Of a stretch of 64,000 bases of DNA, positions 21,397 through 31,359 are shown one piece after another. Below the pieces are notes generated by a model, which had not been told where the DNA came from, searched no databases, and saw nothing but the letters and a program-made list of their open reading frames with translations. The stretch is from Topomyia yanbarensis (taxonomy: Eukaryota > Arthropoda > Insecta > Diptera > Culicidae). Every line of letters begins with the position of its first letter. Position 1 is the first letter of the stretch. The position numbers and the translations under genes were made by a program. The stretch lies in assembly GCF_030247195.1 (NCBI RefSeq), contig NC_080672.1, positions 69,605,771 through 69,669,770 of the forward strand, given 5' to 3'.

Positions 21397-21412
21397 GTTT
21401 CTTTTCAGGACC
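21397..21412 (+). terminator. Histone mRNA 3' stem-loop, copy 2
   Basis: gtttcttttcaggacc follows the copy 2 stop by 18 bp. The TTTC loop is intact, and one stem pair is mismatched. Confidence 0.8.
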
Positions 21413-21739
21413 AATCAATTGTGTTCTAGTGAGAGTTAAACTGAAACTTTCATTTTAAGATGTGTAATTTTCAACAAGCAACATAATACGTTGTGTGGAA
21501 AGAAGTAGCTTGCACACGGAACAAAAATTTAAATTATCCTCTCGCTCGTTTCGTGCACTGCTTTTCCATTCCTTTCTACTGCTATTATCAGTATAACCAA
21601 AACGAATGTGCGTGTTCCCTCACCATCCTTCTAGTGATCAGTGTTGCTTCAATTGCATGTGTTTGAACGTTGAAGTCGCATGCTTCTGCATTAAATGATT
21701 TTTTTGTGCAGCTCCGTGCTAGTAGCAAACAAAATGGCC

Positions 21740-21910
21740 CTACCAGTGTCTGATTCGTGAGATTGTGCAGGATTTCAAAGTCGAGCTAAAGTTCAGCCGT
21801 AATGGTACCCGAAGAAGCCAGTCTTGTTGTTTCGTTCGAGGCTACAAAACAGTTCGCCAGGCACGTAACTATCATGCCAAATATATACAACGATCCAGCG
21901 CATCACCATC
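21740..21910 (+). pseudogene. Histone H3 pseudogene 3, C-terminal part only
   Basis: Starts inside the globular domain: LIREIVQDFKVELKFS, then in another frame an EEAS-like piece, then a segment matching KRVTIMPKDIQ (about 21855-21895). The N-terminal tail is absent. It sits about 20 bp upstream of a perfect stem-loop. Confidence 0.8.
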
Positions 21911-21931
21911 AACACCAACACCGATACCAAA

Positions 21932-21947
21932 GGTTCTTTTCAGAACC
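21932..21947 (+). terminator. Histone mRNA 3' stem-loop, copy 3
   Basis: ggttcttttcagaacc forms a perfect 6-bp stem with the TTTC loop; the compensating base pairs are intact although the coding region is dead. Confidence 0.85.
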
Positions 21948-22049
21948 ACCATTATTACCATAGAGAATTATTTGAAAATTTCCCATTCAAACGTGATTCT
22001 GTTGAATATTATTAGATTTAAATTAACGTCTCGAATTGAAATCACGACG

Positions 22050-22583
22050 CTCCGGTTATGTCACAGACATTACCCACCCATCTTTTTTATTGTGACCACG
22101 ACTAACGGTTTAATATAGACACCCCATTTCAATATTTCGGAAGGAACAGAAGGTCGAGTTTGGAAAGTTTGTAACTTTCATTGTACTTAACCAAATTACA
22201 CAATGTTCGCACTAATGATTCAGAAATATGACCAGGAATCTTCTATTAGATTTGTAAGTATTTATAATTTACGTGAATAAAGAAAAATTGATTTTCAGGA
22301 ATCAATTATTATCTGTTCTGCCATTGGCCAGTACTATGCGACTTCCTCATGCTAACAATTCATTTCATCGTTAGCCATCTCCCTCACCAAGGCCAACAAC
22401 GCCAACAAAAAAGGTCCTTTTCAGGACCACCATCATTTTTGTAAAGAATAATTTGAAATATTCCTCGCCCAAATCACCTTTTGTCCGAAAATTCCAACGA
22501 GTATCAACATATTCGAAGAACGTGTTCCTTATGTATTCTACATCTCTCCGGTTATGTCGCAGACATTACCCACCCATCTTTTT
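22050..22583 (+). repeat. Duplicated histone 3' flank (22050-22087 and 22545-22583)
   Basis: The block ctccggttatgtc(a/g)cagacattacccacccatctttt occurs 119 bp after stem-loop 3 and 134 bp after stem-loop 4, so the 3' region of copy 3 was duplicated without the coding part. Confidence 0.8.
22413..22428 (+). terminator. Orphan histone 3' stem-loop, copy 4
   Basis: ggtccttttcaggacc is an exact match to the canonical animal histone stem-loop, but no histone coding sequence could be recognised upstream. It is the best-conserved of the four. Confidence 0.85.
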
Positions 22584-22609
22584 AGTATTATTATTATTAT
22601 TATGTTAGA

Positions 22610-22740
22610 TTGATTGGATTTCGTGGAAGCAGTGCTGCCAGAGACAGTTTCAGTTAAAGATGAAACATGAAGTGTTGGTATAACTTCATTGTCTTGCAAT
22701 ATTATTGAAAACTGTTTAAGCCTATCAATTTGGATTTTTT
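22610..22740 (+). repeat. Dispersed repeat, copy 1 (partner at 61130-61245)
   Basis: gcagtgctgccagagaca, then tttcagtt-aagatgaaa and ttgaaaactg-ttaa, are collinear with 61153-61240. Both copies sit in AT-rich DNA; the family is unknown. Confidence 0.6.
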
Positions 22741-23727
22741 ATAAACTATAAATTATTATATTATAAATTTCTTAGGAGAATTACATTGAGCATTGGATGG
22801 TATAAATGGAGCACTTTAAAGCACTGCGAAGATTGATTTACGTAACAATTTAGTCAACTGAAGGTAAAAGAACTTGTTTTCGTTTTTGAAACTGATCATC
22901 CCACGAAGAATTATCCTTTGTGCCTTGGATGTTATTGTCTATGCAACTCAAAACAACATAGAAATCAAAACCGAATAACTGCAATAGGTCAAACAACTAA
23001 CTTTGCCAACGGCTAGCGCAACATTTCTCGTGTTAGAACTGTTGCACTTTTCCGCTCCCGATCTGATCTGCGGCTTAGGCACACTTTCGAAAAAAAAAAA
23101 TAATTGCACTCCTCACCTAAACCACCAGAGAGGTCAACAGAAAAGATCACTCCGCTCTAGGTGCTACCGTTGCCGTTACCGCGGTTGTGAAAATATCAAC
23201 CACCAAGCAATTATGCATAGTCGACTCAAGATTAGATCGATACCACCGGCCAGAGCCCCGTCAGACCAAGTCAAGAGGCAAAAGTTTTTTTCTTCATCGT
23301 TTCACCATAACGATCAGCCGTTAACGAAATAATGGCTAGCACCGAGCCCCGGGGGCACCGTGGTCTGGTAGCTGAGATTTATTGCCTCACTTCCGTTCGA
23401 GTAGTGTTCGAAAAGCGGTGGCCTATCGCCGGTTGTCATTTTGCACCCCACCAAGCAACAACCAACCAAACAACAAACCGCAAATTTCAGCTCAAGTCGC
23501 CGCCGCGTCGGTTTTAATTTGGTCACCTCATTCGCGGTTTTGAATAATTCATTCGGTGCGCGATAAGAGTTTGGTCTGTAGAGAAGATCTGCATGCAAAA
23601 TCTTCGGGGTTGGGTTGCAGTTTCTCGGTTGTTTTAAAACGTAACGATAGGATAGTGTGAAAGCGATCGAGTTTTGGACAATTGAACTTGCACAATTATA
23701 GGAAGTAATCAAAGCGGGGATGTTCGA

Positions 23728-23758
23728 TATAAAGTGTGTCGACTTGTTTCAATCAGTT
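23728..23758 (+). promoter_or_regulatory. Core promoter of the cuticle-like gene: TATA box and arthropod initiator
   Basis: tataaag at 23728-23734 is followed by aatcagtt, with the A of the TCAGT initiator at 23755, 27 bp downstream, the usual spacing. A second tcagtt at 23760-23765 is an alternative. The predicted 5' UTR is about 51 nt. Confidence 0.75.
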
Positions 23759-23805
23759 ATCAGTTGCTTGTGTTTACTCTAATCAGCAATACATTCGAGG
23801 TTGAA

Positions 23806-24604
23806 ATGTTTCTTATGTTGGTAAGTTTTCTATAATTCGCCTGATCGGCTGGTTTTAAAATCTTTGCTCTATTTCTAGACAATTCTGGCTTGCATGGCAA
23901 TTAGCAGTGTCATTGCAGAGCCTAGCCTGGAACATACTCAGTTAGCTTTCGGAACTCATCTGCTGGGAGGAATCAACCCCGAACTGTACACCACAACGAA
24001 AGCGCTAGCACCACTACAGTACACGTCAAGCTTCCCACTAGTCTATGCGGCGCATCTTCTCGCTGGTCCCGTTCAAAAAACCGTGAAACCAATCATGAAT
24101 GCTCCGCTTCAATATGCAGCAACCCTTCCGGTAAGCTACGCCGCTCCGGCTGCTTTACCCTACAGCAGTCCTTACCAATCCCTGGCTTATGGAGCACACA
24201 CTCCACTTCCCTACGCTGCGCCATCATTTCACAACCAACCATACGCTTCGTACGCAGCCGCTCCTGTTCACACCACCCTGGCCTATGGCGGCGTCGGCGG
24301 CAGCAACATCCCAAACGGTCTCGGATCACCATCCCCAGCAGCCCTTAATTACGCCGCTTATGCCGCCAACGCTCAAGCTCTCGGAGGTTCTGCCTACGCC
24401 GCCCAAGCTCTGGACGCCGCTATGGGACGATCTGCCGCTGAGCTCTACGGTCGCGGAGTACCGTTTGCATTTCCCGTCCCACAAGCTACCGTTACCGGCG
24501 CGAATCAAGAAACCGCACGTAAAATCACCCTACTCTCTCCGGGTTATCATCCGGCAGCGGCCGTGGCCGAAACACACGCGCAAGCTCGGTCAGATAGTGA
24601 GTAG
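23806..24604 (+). CDS. Secreted Ala/Tyr/Pro-rich cuticle-like structural protein (two exons)
   Basis: Exon 1, 23806-23820, encodes MFLML. A 58-bp intron, 23821-23878 (gtaagt ... tttctag), is followed by exon 2, 23879-24604. The joined frame gives 246 residues. The signal peptide is split by the intron: hydrophobic residues 1-18 or so, with probable cleavage after VIA near residue 18, before EPSLEH. A single short first exon ending inside the signal peptide is a common layout for insect cuticular protein genes. The mature part is rich in Ala, Tyr and Pro, with repeated YAA, AAP and LPYSSPY-type motifs, has no Cys, and lacks a Rebers-Riddiford chitin-binding consensus that I can see. It is therefore best called a low-complexity cuticle or other extracellular matrix protein. 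A chorion or vitelline protein is an alternative. The neighbouring sequence shows no second member. Confidence 0.88.
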
Positions 24605-24745
24605 AATCCGCTGGTTGGAGAAGTACCTGGCGCATGAGCAGCACCCGTGAGGGCCGGGAAGCGGCAGCTCGGCGACGGTAGGTGAATACAAGACTGGAGG
24701 ACGAGTGGTATAGTGTTAATGTTGTGTAATTATTTATTTGAATTG

Positions 24746-24751
24746 AATAAA
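24746..24751 (+). terminator. Polyadenylation signal AATAAA of the cuticle-like gene
   Basis: aataaa 142 nt after the stop codon, followed by a GT-rich stretch (cagtgtttgtagcg), as expected of a poly(A) site. Confidence 0.75.
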
Positions 24752-25001
24752 TCAGTGTTTGTAGCGTAGTCTAACTGGCTGTTTTAGAGTGCTCAAAAGT
24801 TGATGGTTACTATTTCGTGCTTTTAGCTTATAAGGGAACAAATGAATGAATATAAGACAAAGTCTGATATAAACTGTTGCTGTTGCACAGTAGTAACAGA
24901 ACAGATCTCAAAGTGACAATTATGATAATATCTCTAGCAGACTGCAACTATCCAGAAACACAAGCAGTTCATCCAATTTTGAATCCAATGAGATACACAA
25001 A

Positions 25002-25448
25002 TACACTCAAGTTTTTTTTCACGCGGTATTTTTTTACGCGGTTTTTTTTACGCGGATTTTGAAATTTACGCGGTTTTCATTTACGCGGATTTTGAAATTT
25101 ACGCGGTTTTCATTTACGCGGTTTTTGAAATTTACGCGGTTTTCATTTACGCGGTTTTTGAAATTTACGCGGTTTTCATTTACGCGGATTTTGGAATTTA
25201 CGCGGTACCCATTAATGAGGTTCCCTTTATCGCGGATTCTTAAATTTAAGTGGTCTTCATTTACGCGGATTTTGAAATTTACGCGGTTTTCATTTACGCG
25301 GATTTTGAAATTTACGCGGTTTTCATTTACGCGGATTTTGAAATTTACGCGGTTTTCATTTACGCGGATTTTGAAATTTACGCGGTTTTCATTTACGCGG
25401 TTTTCATTTACGCGGCTCGTATCCCCCGCGTAAAAAAAACCTGAGTGT
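25002..25448. mobile_element. MITE-like element with a CGCG-rich 33-bp minisatellite core
   Basis: The ends acactcaagttttttttc (25002) and the inverse ending aacctgagtgt (25448) are terminal inverted repeats. Between them are about a dozen units in which tttacgcggttttca alternates with tttacgcggattttgaaa, making a 33-bp period (25015-25425). The CGCG every 16-17 bp is striking in this AT-rich context. Long open frames on both strands follow from the period being divisible by three and are not genes. Target duplication not resolved. Confidence 0.75.
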
Positions 25449-25484
25449 ACTCCATTCAATGAGACGAAGAGTGTTAAACAAGTT

Positions 25485-25930
25485 GCACAGCTGTTTCTCT
25501 TCTCCTTAGATTTTTGTTGACAAAATATAAAAAAATAGAGAAAATGGGTTTTTTGGCAATTTGAATATTTAACATAAATATTTGTTTTTGTGAAAAATAA
25601 CACAACATTTTTTTCAGTGTATATTTTTTCGTGCAGAAATATTCATTCCCTGTAATTCGTTCTCAGATAGTTTCATTGAAAAACAATAGAGTAATCGAAT
25701 GAAAAAAGAATAATTTCAATTTCACGTTGATTAATTTTAATTTCACGTGGAAATGTCAACGCCCTTTTGAAAAATTGCCCTTGTATCAAAATATTGCAAT
25801 TGCCAGAGAAAATCATGGAGATTCAACTGTAAACTGAACTGTAAAGTTTCGTTCGAACACAACTGTAAAGTTTCGTTCGAATCGACGATTGTCCTATTTT
25901 TCCGGTCGGCCGGTTTCTCATGGAACCCCT
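25485..25930 (+). repeat. Long repeat arm A1 (inverted partner at 27250-27610)
   Basis: Blocks gttgacaaaatataaaaaa, tttttcagtgtatatttttt, attcattccctgtaa-tcgttctcagatag, cgcccttttgaaaaattgcc, gtaaagtttcgttcgaa and cggtttctcatgga are shared with A2 (inverse) and mostly with A3 at 27715-28050 (direct). A1 and A2 therefore bracket 25931-27249 as a 2.1-kb inverted-repeat element. Confidence 0.8.
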
Positions 25931-25944
25931 TCTGAATGTGATGA

Positions 25945-26645
25945 AAACTTCACATTAGGTAATTTTATGGCGCCAAATTCATATTAGATGCTATTTTTTT
26001 GCCTCAAAATTTTATCGCTTTGAGTGGCTTAACAATTCAACATTTAAGAATATAAAGTGCACTATATTCAAAAAAATTTGTCTAGTGAATTTTCAGCAAA
26101 TTACATTTTTTCGATTGTTGACAATGCTAAGAGACATTTATAAATTATATTACGAACCCTTCGTAATCAAACACTACCATTTGTCTCCTTCAGGCATATC
26201 ATGAAAAATCACCATTTTTCATACCACGGGTCAAAAAGCGGCAAAACAAGACATTTATTTTCGGAATATACATTTTTTTAAGTATCATTAACCACAAGCG
26301 ATCTTTCCGAAATGTTTCAAAAAAGTACAGCCCTTTCTAACATTGTAATTTTAATTTAATGCACTATTTTTTATTTGTTCCTCATGTCTGAGCGAGAAGA
26401 AAGGCCTATATCGACTATCGAATGGCAAGTATAAGTTCAGCGAATAATCTTTCAGGTGAAACCAGTTCGACCCTAATCGCAATCCTAACTAAAAAAATAT
26501 ATTCATTTGAATAACACAGGTTTGAATACAGTTTTTCCCAGAGTAGATAATCTATTTCACCATTGAAGTTCTGCAAAAAATCTATCTTTCGTCCTCAAGA
26601 CTTGATATTTTGAGAAGCCTCTATTCAACCTGTTTACAAACTCTC
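25945..26645 (-). mobile_element. Diverged copy of the 45537-46363 TIR element, inverted and lacking clear ends
   Basis: Collinear blocks in opposite orientation to the second copy: gtgatgaaaacttcacatta, cctcaaaattttat, tctccttcaggc-tatcatgaaaaatcacc, gcgatctttccgaa-gtttcaaaaaagtacag, gtgaaaccagtt-gacc and ttgagaagcctctattcaacctg. It has no ORF. It forms the interior of the A1/A2 inverted-repeat structure. Confidence 0.8.
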
Positions 26646-26689
26646 CGTAGACCCCTAGCTACGCGCATGTTAAACCCCAAAAACCCTAT

Positions 26690-26880
26690 GCCAGTCGAAA
26701 AAAAATTTGACCGGAATTAGATTGATGATTTTCAGAGTGATTGCATAACCTTTCGATATGAGAAAGGTAAAAATATGTCCCAATTTTGTCATTGTCCTCA
26801 TTTGGTCAACCCAAAATACGCCATGAGGTTGATAAAACCGTGTCGTCATTGTATTGATTTGTTTTAAATATTTAAGAGCC
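26690..26880 (+). repeat. Fragment related to the small TA-flanked element at 57774-58076
   Basis: ttggtcaacccaaaatacgccatgag, read in two parts with ttgataaaaccgtgtcg-cattgtattg after it, matches the right-hand end of the element ending at 58076. Confidence 0.5.
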
Positions 26881-27019
26881 ACGGCTCAGTTAAGCTCACA
26901 TAACGAATCGGCTCAAATAAACAAAATAATTTTCTTGTAAATTATTTCTAGTGTGAAAAGCAATATGTAATATTTAAAATTTTAATTGTAATATCGAATC
27001 AAGATTCTTGTTTCTCGGG

Positions 27020-27250
27020 AACCTTCAAATCATTTTTTGGGTTCCTGCAAATCTGGATATGAGAATCCCTAATTTCCTCGTTTCTTGAATTTCTGAGATC
27101 CCAAATTCGAGAATTCTTATTTTTATTAAATTCTTGCATTCCTTGTTTATCCGACGTTCTCTTTTCTCGATTAAAGAAATTCAGGTAACTTTTTTGTAAT
27201 CTACCTGAATTTCAAAATTCCTGGATTTTTCCATTTCTTGATTTAAGGGA
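27020..27250. repeat. Degenerate TTCTTGAATTTCTGGATT-type simple sequence, part 1
   Basis: Short words such as ttcttgaatttctg, cccaaattcgagaattc and cctgaatttcaaaattcctgg recur with an irregular period near 9-11 bp. The same word set fills 28060-29130 and 30160-31250. Confidence 0.65.
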
Positions 27251-27610
27251 TTCCATGAGAAACCGACAGATCGCAAAATATGACCATCGTCGATTCGAAC
27301 GAAACTTTACATTTGTGTTCGGTTTATGAATCTGCATGGTTTTCTCTGGTAATTGCAGTATTCTAATACAAGGGCAATTTTTCAAAAGGGCGTGCTATAA
27401 TTTCAAAACTTTTTTGTTCGATTACACTATTTTATACAGTAAAACTATCTGAGAACGAGTTACAAGGAATGAATACTTCTGTACGAAAAAAAATATACGC
27501 TGAAAAAATGTTTTGTCATTTTTCACAAAAACAAAAAATTATGATAAAAATTCAAATTGCAAAAAAAACCATTTTTTCTAATTTTTTATATTTTGTCAAC
27601 AAAAACCTAA
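27250..27610 (-). repeat. Long repeat arm A2 (inverted relative to A1 and A3)
   Basis: Reverse complement of A1 blocks, and an inverted partner of A3. A2 and A3 form a foldback centred near 27665 whose core ggagaaatt ... aatttctcc can be read at about 27650-27705. Confidence 0.8.
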
Positions 27611-27714
27611 GAAGAAAACAAATATTTTGAATGTAATTTCATGATAGAGAAATTATTGAATTATTGATGGAGAAATTTTTGGTGATAATTTCTCCATCAT
27701 GAAATCACATTCAA

Positions 27715-28050
27715 AATGTTTCCTTTCTCTTTAGGTTTTGTTGACAAAATATAAAAAAATATAAAAGATGGATTTTATCATAAATTTTTGTTTTTGTGAA
27801 AAATGACACAAAATTTTTTTCAGTGTATATTTTTTTGGTGTAGAAGTATTCATTCCCTGTAACTCGTTCTCAGATAGTTTTACTGTATAAAATAGTGTAA
27901 TCGAACAAAAATTTTTTGAAATAATTGCACGTAGAAACGTCTACGCCCTTTTAAAAAATTGCGCTTGAGTCAAAATAATCTTATTGACTGTGGAAAATGT
28001 TTAGTCTTCCATGCCGGTTAAACCTGTAAAGTTTTATCGGAACCTAAGAT
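27715..28050 (+). repeat. Long repeat arm A3 (direct copy of A1)
   Basis: Shares ttttgttgacaaaatataaaa, tttttcagtgtatattttttt, attcattccctgtaactcg and cgcccttttaaaaaattgc with A1 and, inverted, with A2. Confidence 0.8.
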
Positions 28051-28059
28051 AGTCGGTCA

Positions 28060-29130
28060 CGATTTTAGAGATTTTCGGACGGATCTTCGTGGAATTCCTC
28101 ATTTCTGGGCTTATAATTTCTTAGATTCTTAAGTTTCTTAGTTCGTAAATCAATGTATTCGTGGGTTCCTAGCATCCAATTTCTTGGATCACCAATTTCT
28201 TGGATTCCTGAATTCTGAAACCAAGACGATTGGATCCTGGAATTGGAATTCATGAATTTCTCGATTTCCCCATACTTGAATTTTTGAATCCCAAATTTCC
28301 TCGATTGTCAGCATCCTGAATTTCTGGATTTCAGCATTTTTGGATGTTCTTTATTGCATTATTGATTTTATGTCTAAATTTCTAATTTTCATGCAATTTT
28401 GGATTCTTGATCTCCTAGATTATTGGTTTTCTGGGTTTGATACTGCCTGGATTTTTAAATTGTTGGAATCGGTAATTTGTCAATTCCACTCCTGGGTCCA
28501 TGGATTCCTGGATTCCCAAGAAATCCTTAATATTGATTCTTAGCCCCATGAGCCTCGAAATTCCTGAATTCTCAAATTTTGGATCCTTTGTTTTATGAAT
28601 TCTTGATTTTAAATGATCTTCGATTACTGATTGTCTGATTCGTATGTCCTTGGACTCTTTTGCATTTCTGAATTCCTGGATAATTAATTTACTAGAATTA
28701 TAGTAAAATAATATACTTCGGTCTGGTGATTCAGTGGGCAAGGCACTGTCACATAAGCCACTCATCGTATGTTTTAGTCCCAACTAGGAAGAATTCTTGG
28801 CGGTTAGTAGAATCGTGAACTGGCCGTTCAGTTGTCCTGTACACTGTGAATCGGTTGTTATATTTGTCGATATAATAAGCAAATTTGTTTTTCATGTTTC
28901 AAAGTTTTCTGAGTTTTCATGATTCAAGAACACATAGGTAGCCTTGGAGTCCTAGAATACGGATTTCCTTACTTCACAATATCCTGAACTATGAGTGTTG
29001 ATAATTTATCGATTCTTCGATTCCAGACTTTCTGCATTGGGCAATTTCTGGAACCATGGATCCATGGGTTCCAAAATTCTTGAAATTCTTGATTCCTGAA
29101 AGTTTTCATTCTTAATTCTTACCACCGATT
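28060..29130. repeat. Degenerate GGATTCCTGAATTTC simple-sequence domain, part 2
   Basis: Dense recurrence of ggattcctgaatt, tggattcttg, aatttctgg and close variants on the plus strand, with no fixed phase. It is interrupted by a SINE at 28719-28858. It is not a normal microsatellite but a cryptically simple region that probably diverged from a short GGATTCYTGAATTTCT-type motif. Confidence 0.7.
28719..28858 (+). mobile_element. tRNA-related SINE copy 1
   Basis: Starts ggtctggtgattcagtgggc, an A-box-like segment. A B-box-like gttttagtccc follows about 40 bp later, then a shared body aggaagaatt, agtagaatcgt and ttgtcctgtacact, ending near gaatcgg. The collinear copy at 54697-54856 and the pol III-type box layout support a SINE of the mosquito tRNA-derived type. 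Neither copy folds as a functional tRNA. Confidence 0.7.
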
Positions 29131-29267
29131 CACATATCTCATAATTGCTGAATTTTCCGCCCGTTCTCCGAATATCAAATCGGTTTTCGAGGACGATCAA
29201 TGACGGAGTAAATGCTTAACCTTCAACGAATTCTGGATAAATTCTGGAGATAAAATGAGTGGACTCA

Positions 29268-30135
29268 CCATATGACTACGAATTCAAGCAGGCGTACGAT
29301 TCAGTAAAACGAAAACAAACTGGGGCAGAAAACGCTTGAGCTTAGCTTTTCGACAAAACTGAGTAAGCCGATTCGTATGACGCTGAATGGATCATAATAA
29401 TGCGTCGAAATAGTCAAGGAGACATCCGACTCGTTTGTACCGTTAGATGGAATAAAGTAGGGCTGTGCACGCTCTAATCTATTGTTCAACGAAGGCCTGA
29501 TGTGTAAAGGAACGGTATTATCATGACGCATCTCTTTGCTTCGCGGGCGACCTCAACATCACTAGCGTTGATAGCAGAGCAGTGGAAGAGGCAATTGTGC
29601 CTTTTTAAAGGGAGGCTGCGAGAGTCGGGCTAACTATAAATATGAGACAAAATGTATGGTAGCTGGTAGAAAGCGAAGTAGTTTGAACGGTGTTGGTTCC
29701 GGGATGGAATTCGATGGGGTACGTTACGAGGTTGTCGATGAATTAATGTATCTTGGAACATTAGTGACGGACGCAAACCATCGAGTGCTCGATGTGTCTG
29801 CGCTCAATACTACAGTAGAAAATATAGAATGGTTCAAACACATGTACCATGAACTGTTCCGAGTATACAAACATCGGTCAGCGGAAGGCTGATAAAACAT
29901 GGAAGACTACAGTGGGATGGACTTATAGCGATAATACAGGAAAGGTAGCCAGCTAAAGTTATTCTCATGAGAGAACTTGGAAGAAGTCGTAGACCTCGGG
30001 ACAGACTCTGCATTCGCTGGCTATGTGTAATCAAAAAAGTGCGAATGTGGACGTTCGAGGATACTGGAGACTTGCGACACGTGATCAAGTTACCTGGACA
30101 TCCAAAATTCACTCGGAGTACCCGAATTATTCCGC
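29268..30135 (+). pseudogene. RTE-like non-LTR reverse transcriptase relic
   Basis: Plus-strand frames give, in order, YEFKQAYDSVKRNK (catalytic Asp motif A, near 29275), a degraded KLSKPIRMTLNGS-like segment, NYKYETKCMVAGRK, then MEFDGVRYEVVDELMYLGTLVTDAN (read in two adjacent blocks near 29705-29775), and a decayed C-terminal tail with a GRSRRPRDRLCIRWL-like block near 29970-30020. This order is typical of RTE-type endonuclease/reverse transcriptases. Stops, frameshifts and the missing YADD region make it dead. It is inserted into the GGATTC simple-sequence domain. Confidence 0.8.
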
Positions 30136-30159
30136 CACGATGACGATGATGAATGGCTG

Positions 30160-31250
30160 AATTTCTGGAATCCTGTAATTCCAGGTTCATTGTACCATGG
30201 AGACGCTCGGACTTTTAAATTCATGCTTTTTCTACTTCCTGGTTTTTTGAATCCTGCTTTCTTGAATTTTGGAACTCATCGGAGTGTGGATTACAGTGAT
30301 TATCTTAGATTCTTAAAATACCAAGTTAGGGAGTCCTTAGATTTCTCAGTTTTTGCATTCCTCCTGGATATATCAATGACTGGAAGTCGAGCATTCCAGG
30401 ATTCTTATGACTTTTTGCTTTTCTCTGTTCATAGATCCCTGGATTCCGGAACTCTTGGATTTTTAGATTCTGGAATTATTGGTTTTCCCAATTCCCGGAT
30501 ATCAGAATTTGCGGGATTTCAGGATTCCATTATTCTTTGATTTCTGAAATTTCTGGTTTATGTATTCTAGAATTTTTGGGTTTCTTGATTCCCTTATTCA
30601 GTTCCACGTCAACATGCATACATTCATACATTTCTGGATTCGTAACGTCATGGAGCTCTAAATTTTCTGACCAGTAGTTTATGAATTTCTGGATTCCTGG
30701 GATCCTGGATTCACCAGTCCTAGAATTACTGAATCCACTTCATTACTGGATTCCCAGAAATTCTACTTTGACATCCGGATTATAGAACTACTTGAATCCT
30801 GAATTTAAGGGCCTCTGATTTCTGGATTTCCGAACTCCTGGCTCTAAATTTCTAGTTTTTTAGTTTTTCTTTTCTCAGGGATTCTGAAATAAGGTTCTGC
30901 GATTCCTTAAAATTTCTGGATTCCTGAATTGTATGGATTTATAAATGCTTGGAATCTGGTATACCTGGACTGCTTATTTGGAATTTTTGACTCCAAGACT
31001 GATGTCTGATTTCCTGGATTCTGGATCCTTGAACATATGGATCCAACTTAACCTGGATTCCTGAATTCCTGCCTCTAGATTTGCTTGGCTTTCGGTTTCT
31101 TGATTTTCAGGAATTACAAATTGCTGATTGTTTGCTTTCTGGGGCTTTTTAACTCCTGGATTTTTGTATCCATGGATTAAGTATACATGAATTTCTGAAT
31201 ATCTGGATATAATATTCTCTATTCCTAGACTGTCGAATTTCTGACTTTTT
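30160..31250. repeat. Degenerate GGATTCCTGAATTTC simple-sequence domain, part 3
   Basis: Continues part 2 beyond the reverse-transcriptase relic, for instance tggattcctgggatcctgg at about 30690 and cctggattcctgaattcctg near 31051. The 116-codon frame at 30190-30540 is a by-product of this composition (Leu/Asp/Ser/Phe-rich). Confidence 0.7.
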
Positions 31251-31359
31251 CGACTTGAAAATTAATGCATTCATGCACTTCTGGATATTATTATTTATTA
31301 TTTTGTTGTATTATGAACGTACTTGAATTTTGGGGTTTACAGAACTTCAAAGAAAAACT

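Larger units (their letters stand above)
19755..21655 (+). repeat. Two copies of a 1.1-kb unit: promoter, H3 pseudogene, stem-loop, inverted promoter-like module
   Basis: Unit 1 covers about 19755-20520 and unit 2 about 20845-21655. In each, a module (cggaaaggaaagg ... cacgaaaa-gagcgagagag-c) precedes a TATA-like box, a cap site and an H3 pseudogene with a 3' stem-loop. After each comes the same module inverted (ctcgctcgtttt ... ccattcctttct), at about 20390-20500 and 21538-21630. This arrangement is expected of a duplicated histone cluster whose partner gene has been lost. Confidence 0.75.

Noticed and set aside
24189..24650. 153-codon plus ORF overlapping the cuticle-like gene
   Set aside because: Shadow frame of exon 2. 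The other frame has the signal peptide, splice junction and coherent repeats.
25015..25425. Possible CRISPR array
   Set aside because: The whole unit repeats without unique spacers; it is a minisatellite inside a TIR element.
25034..25603. Long ORFs of FTRFSFTRILK-type or NENRVNFKIRV-type repeats on both strands
   Set aside because: Produced by the 33-bp minisatellite. Both strands are open for the same reason, and no start context or splice signals exist.
28719..28858. A functional tRNA gene
   Set aside because: A-box-like and B-box-like words are present, but cloverleaf arms do not pair and a SINE body follows. A second copy confirms a SINE.
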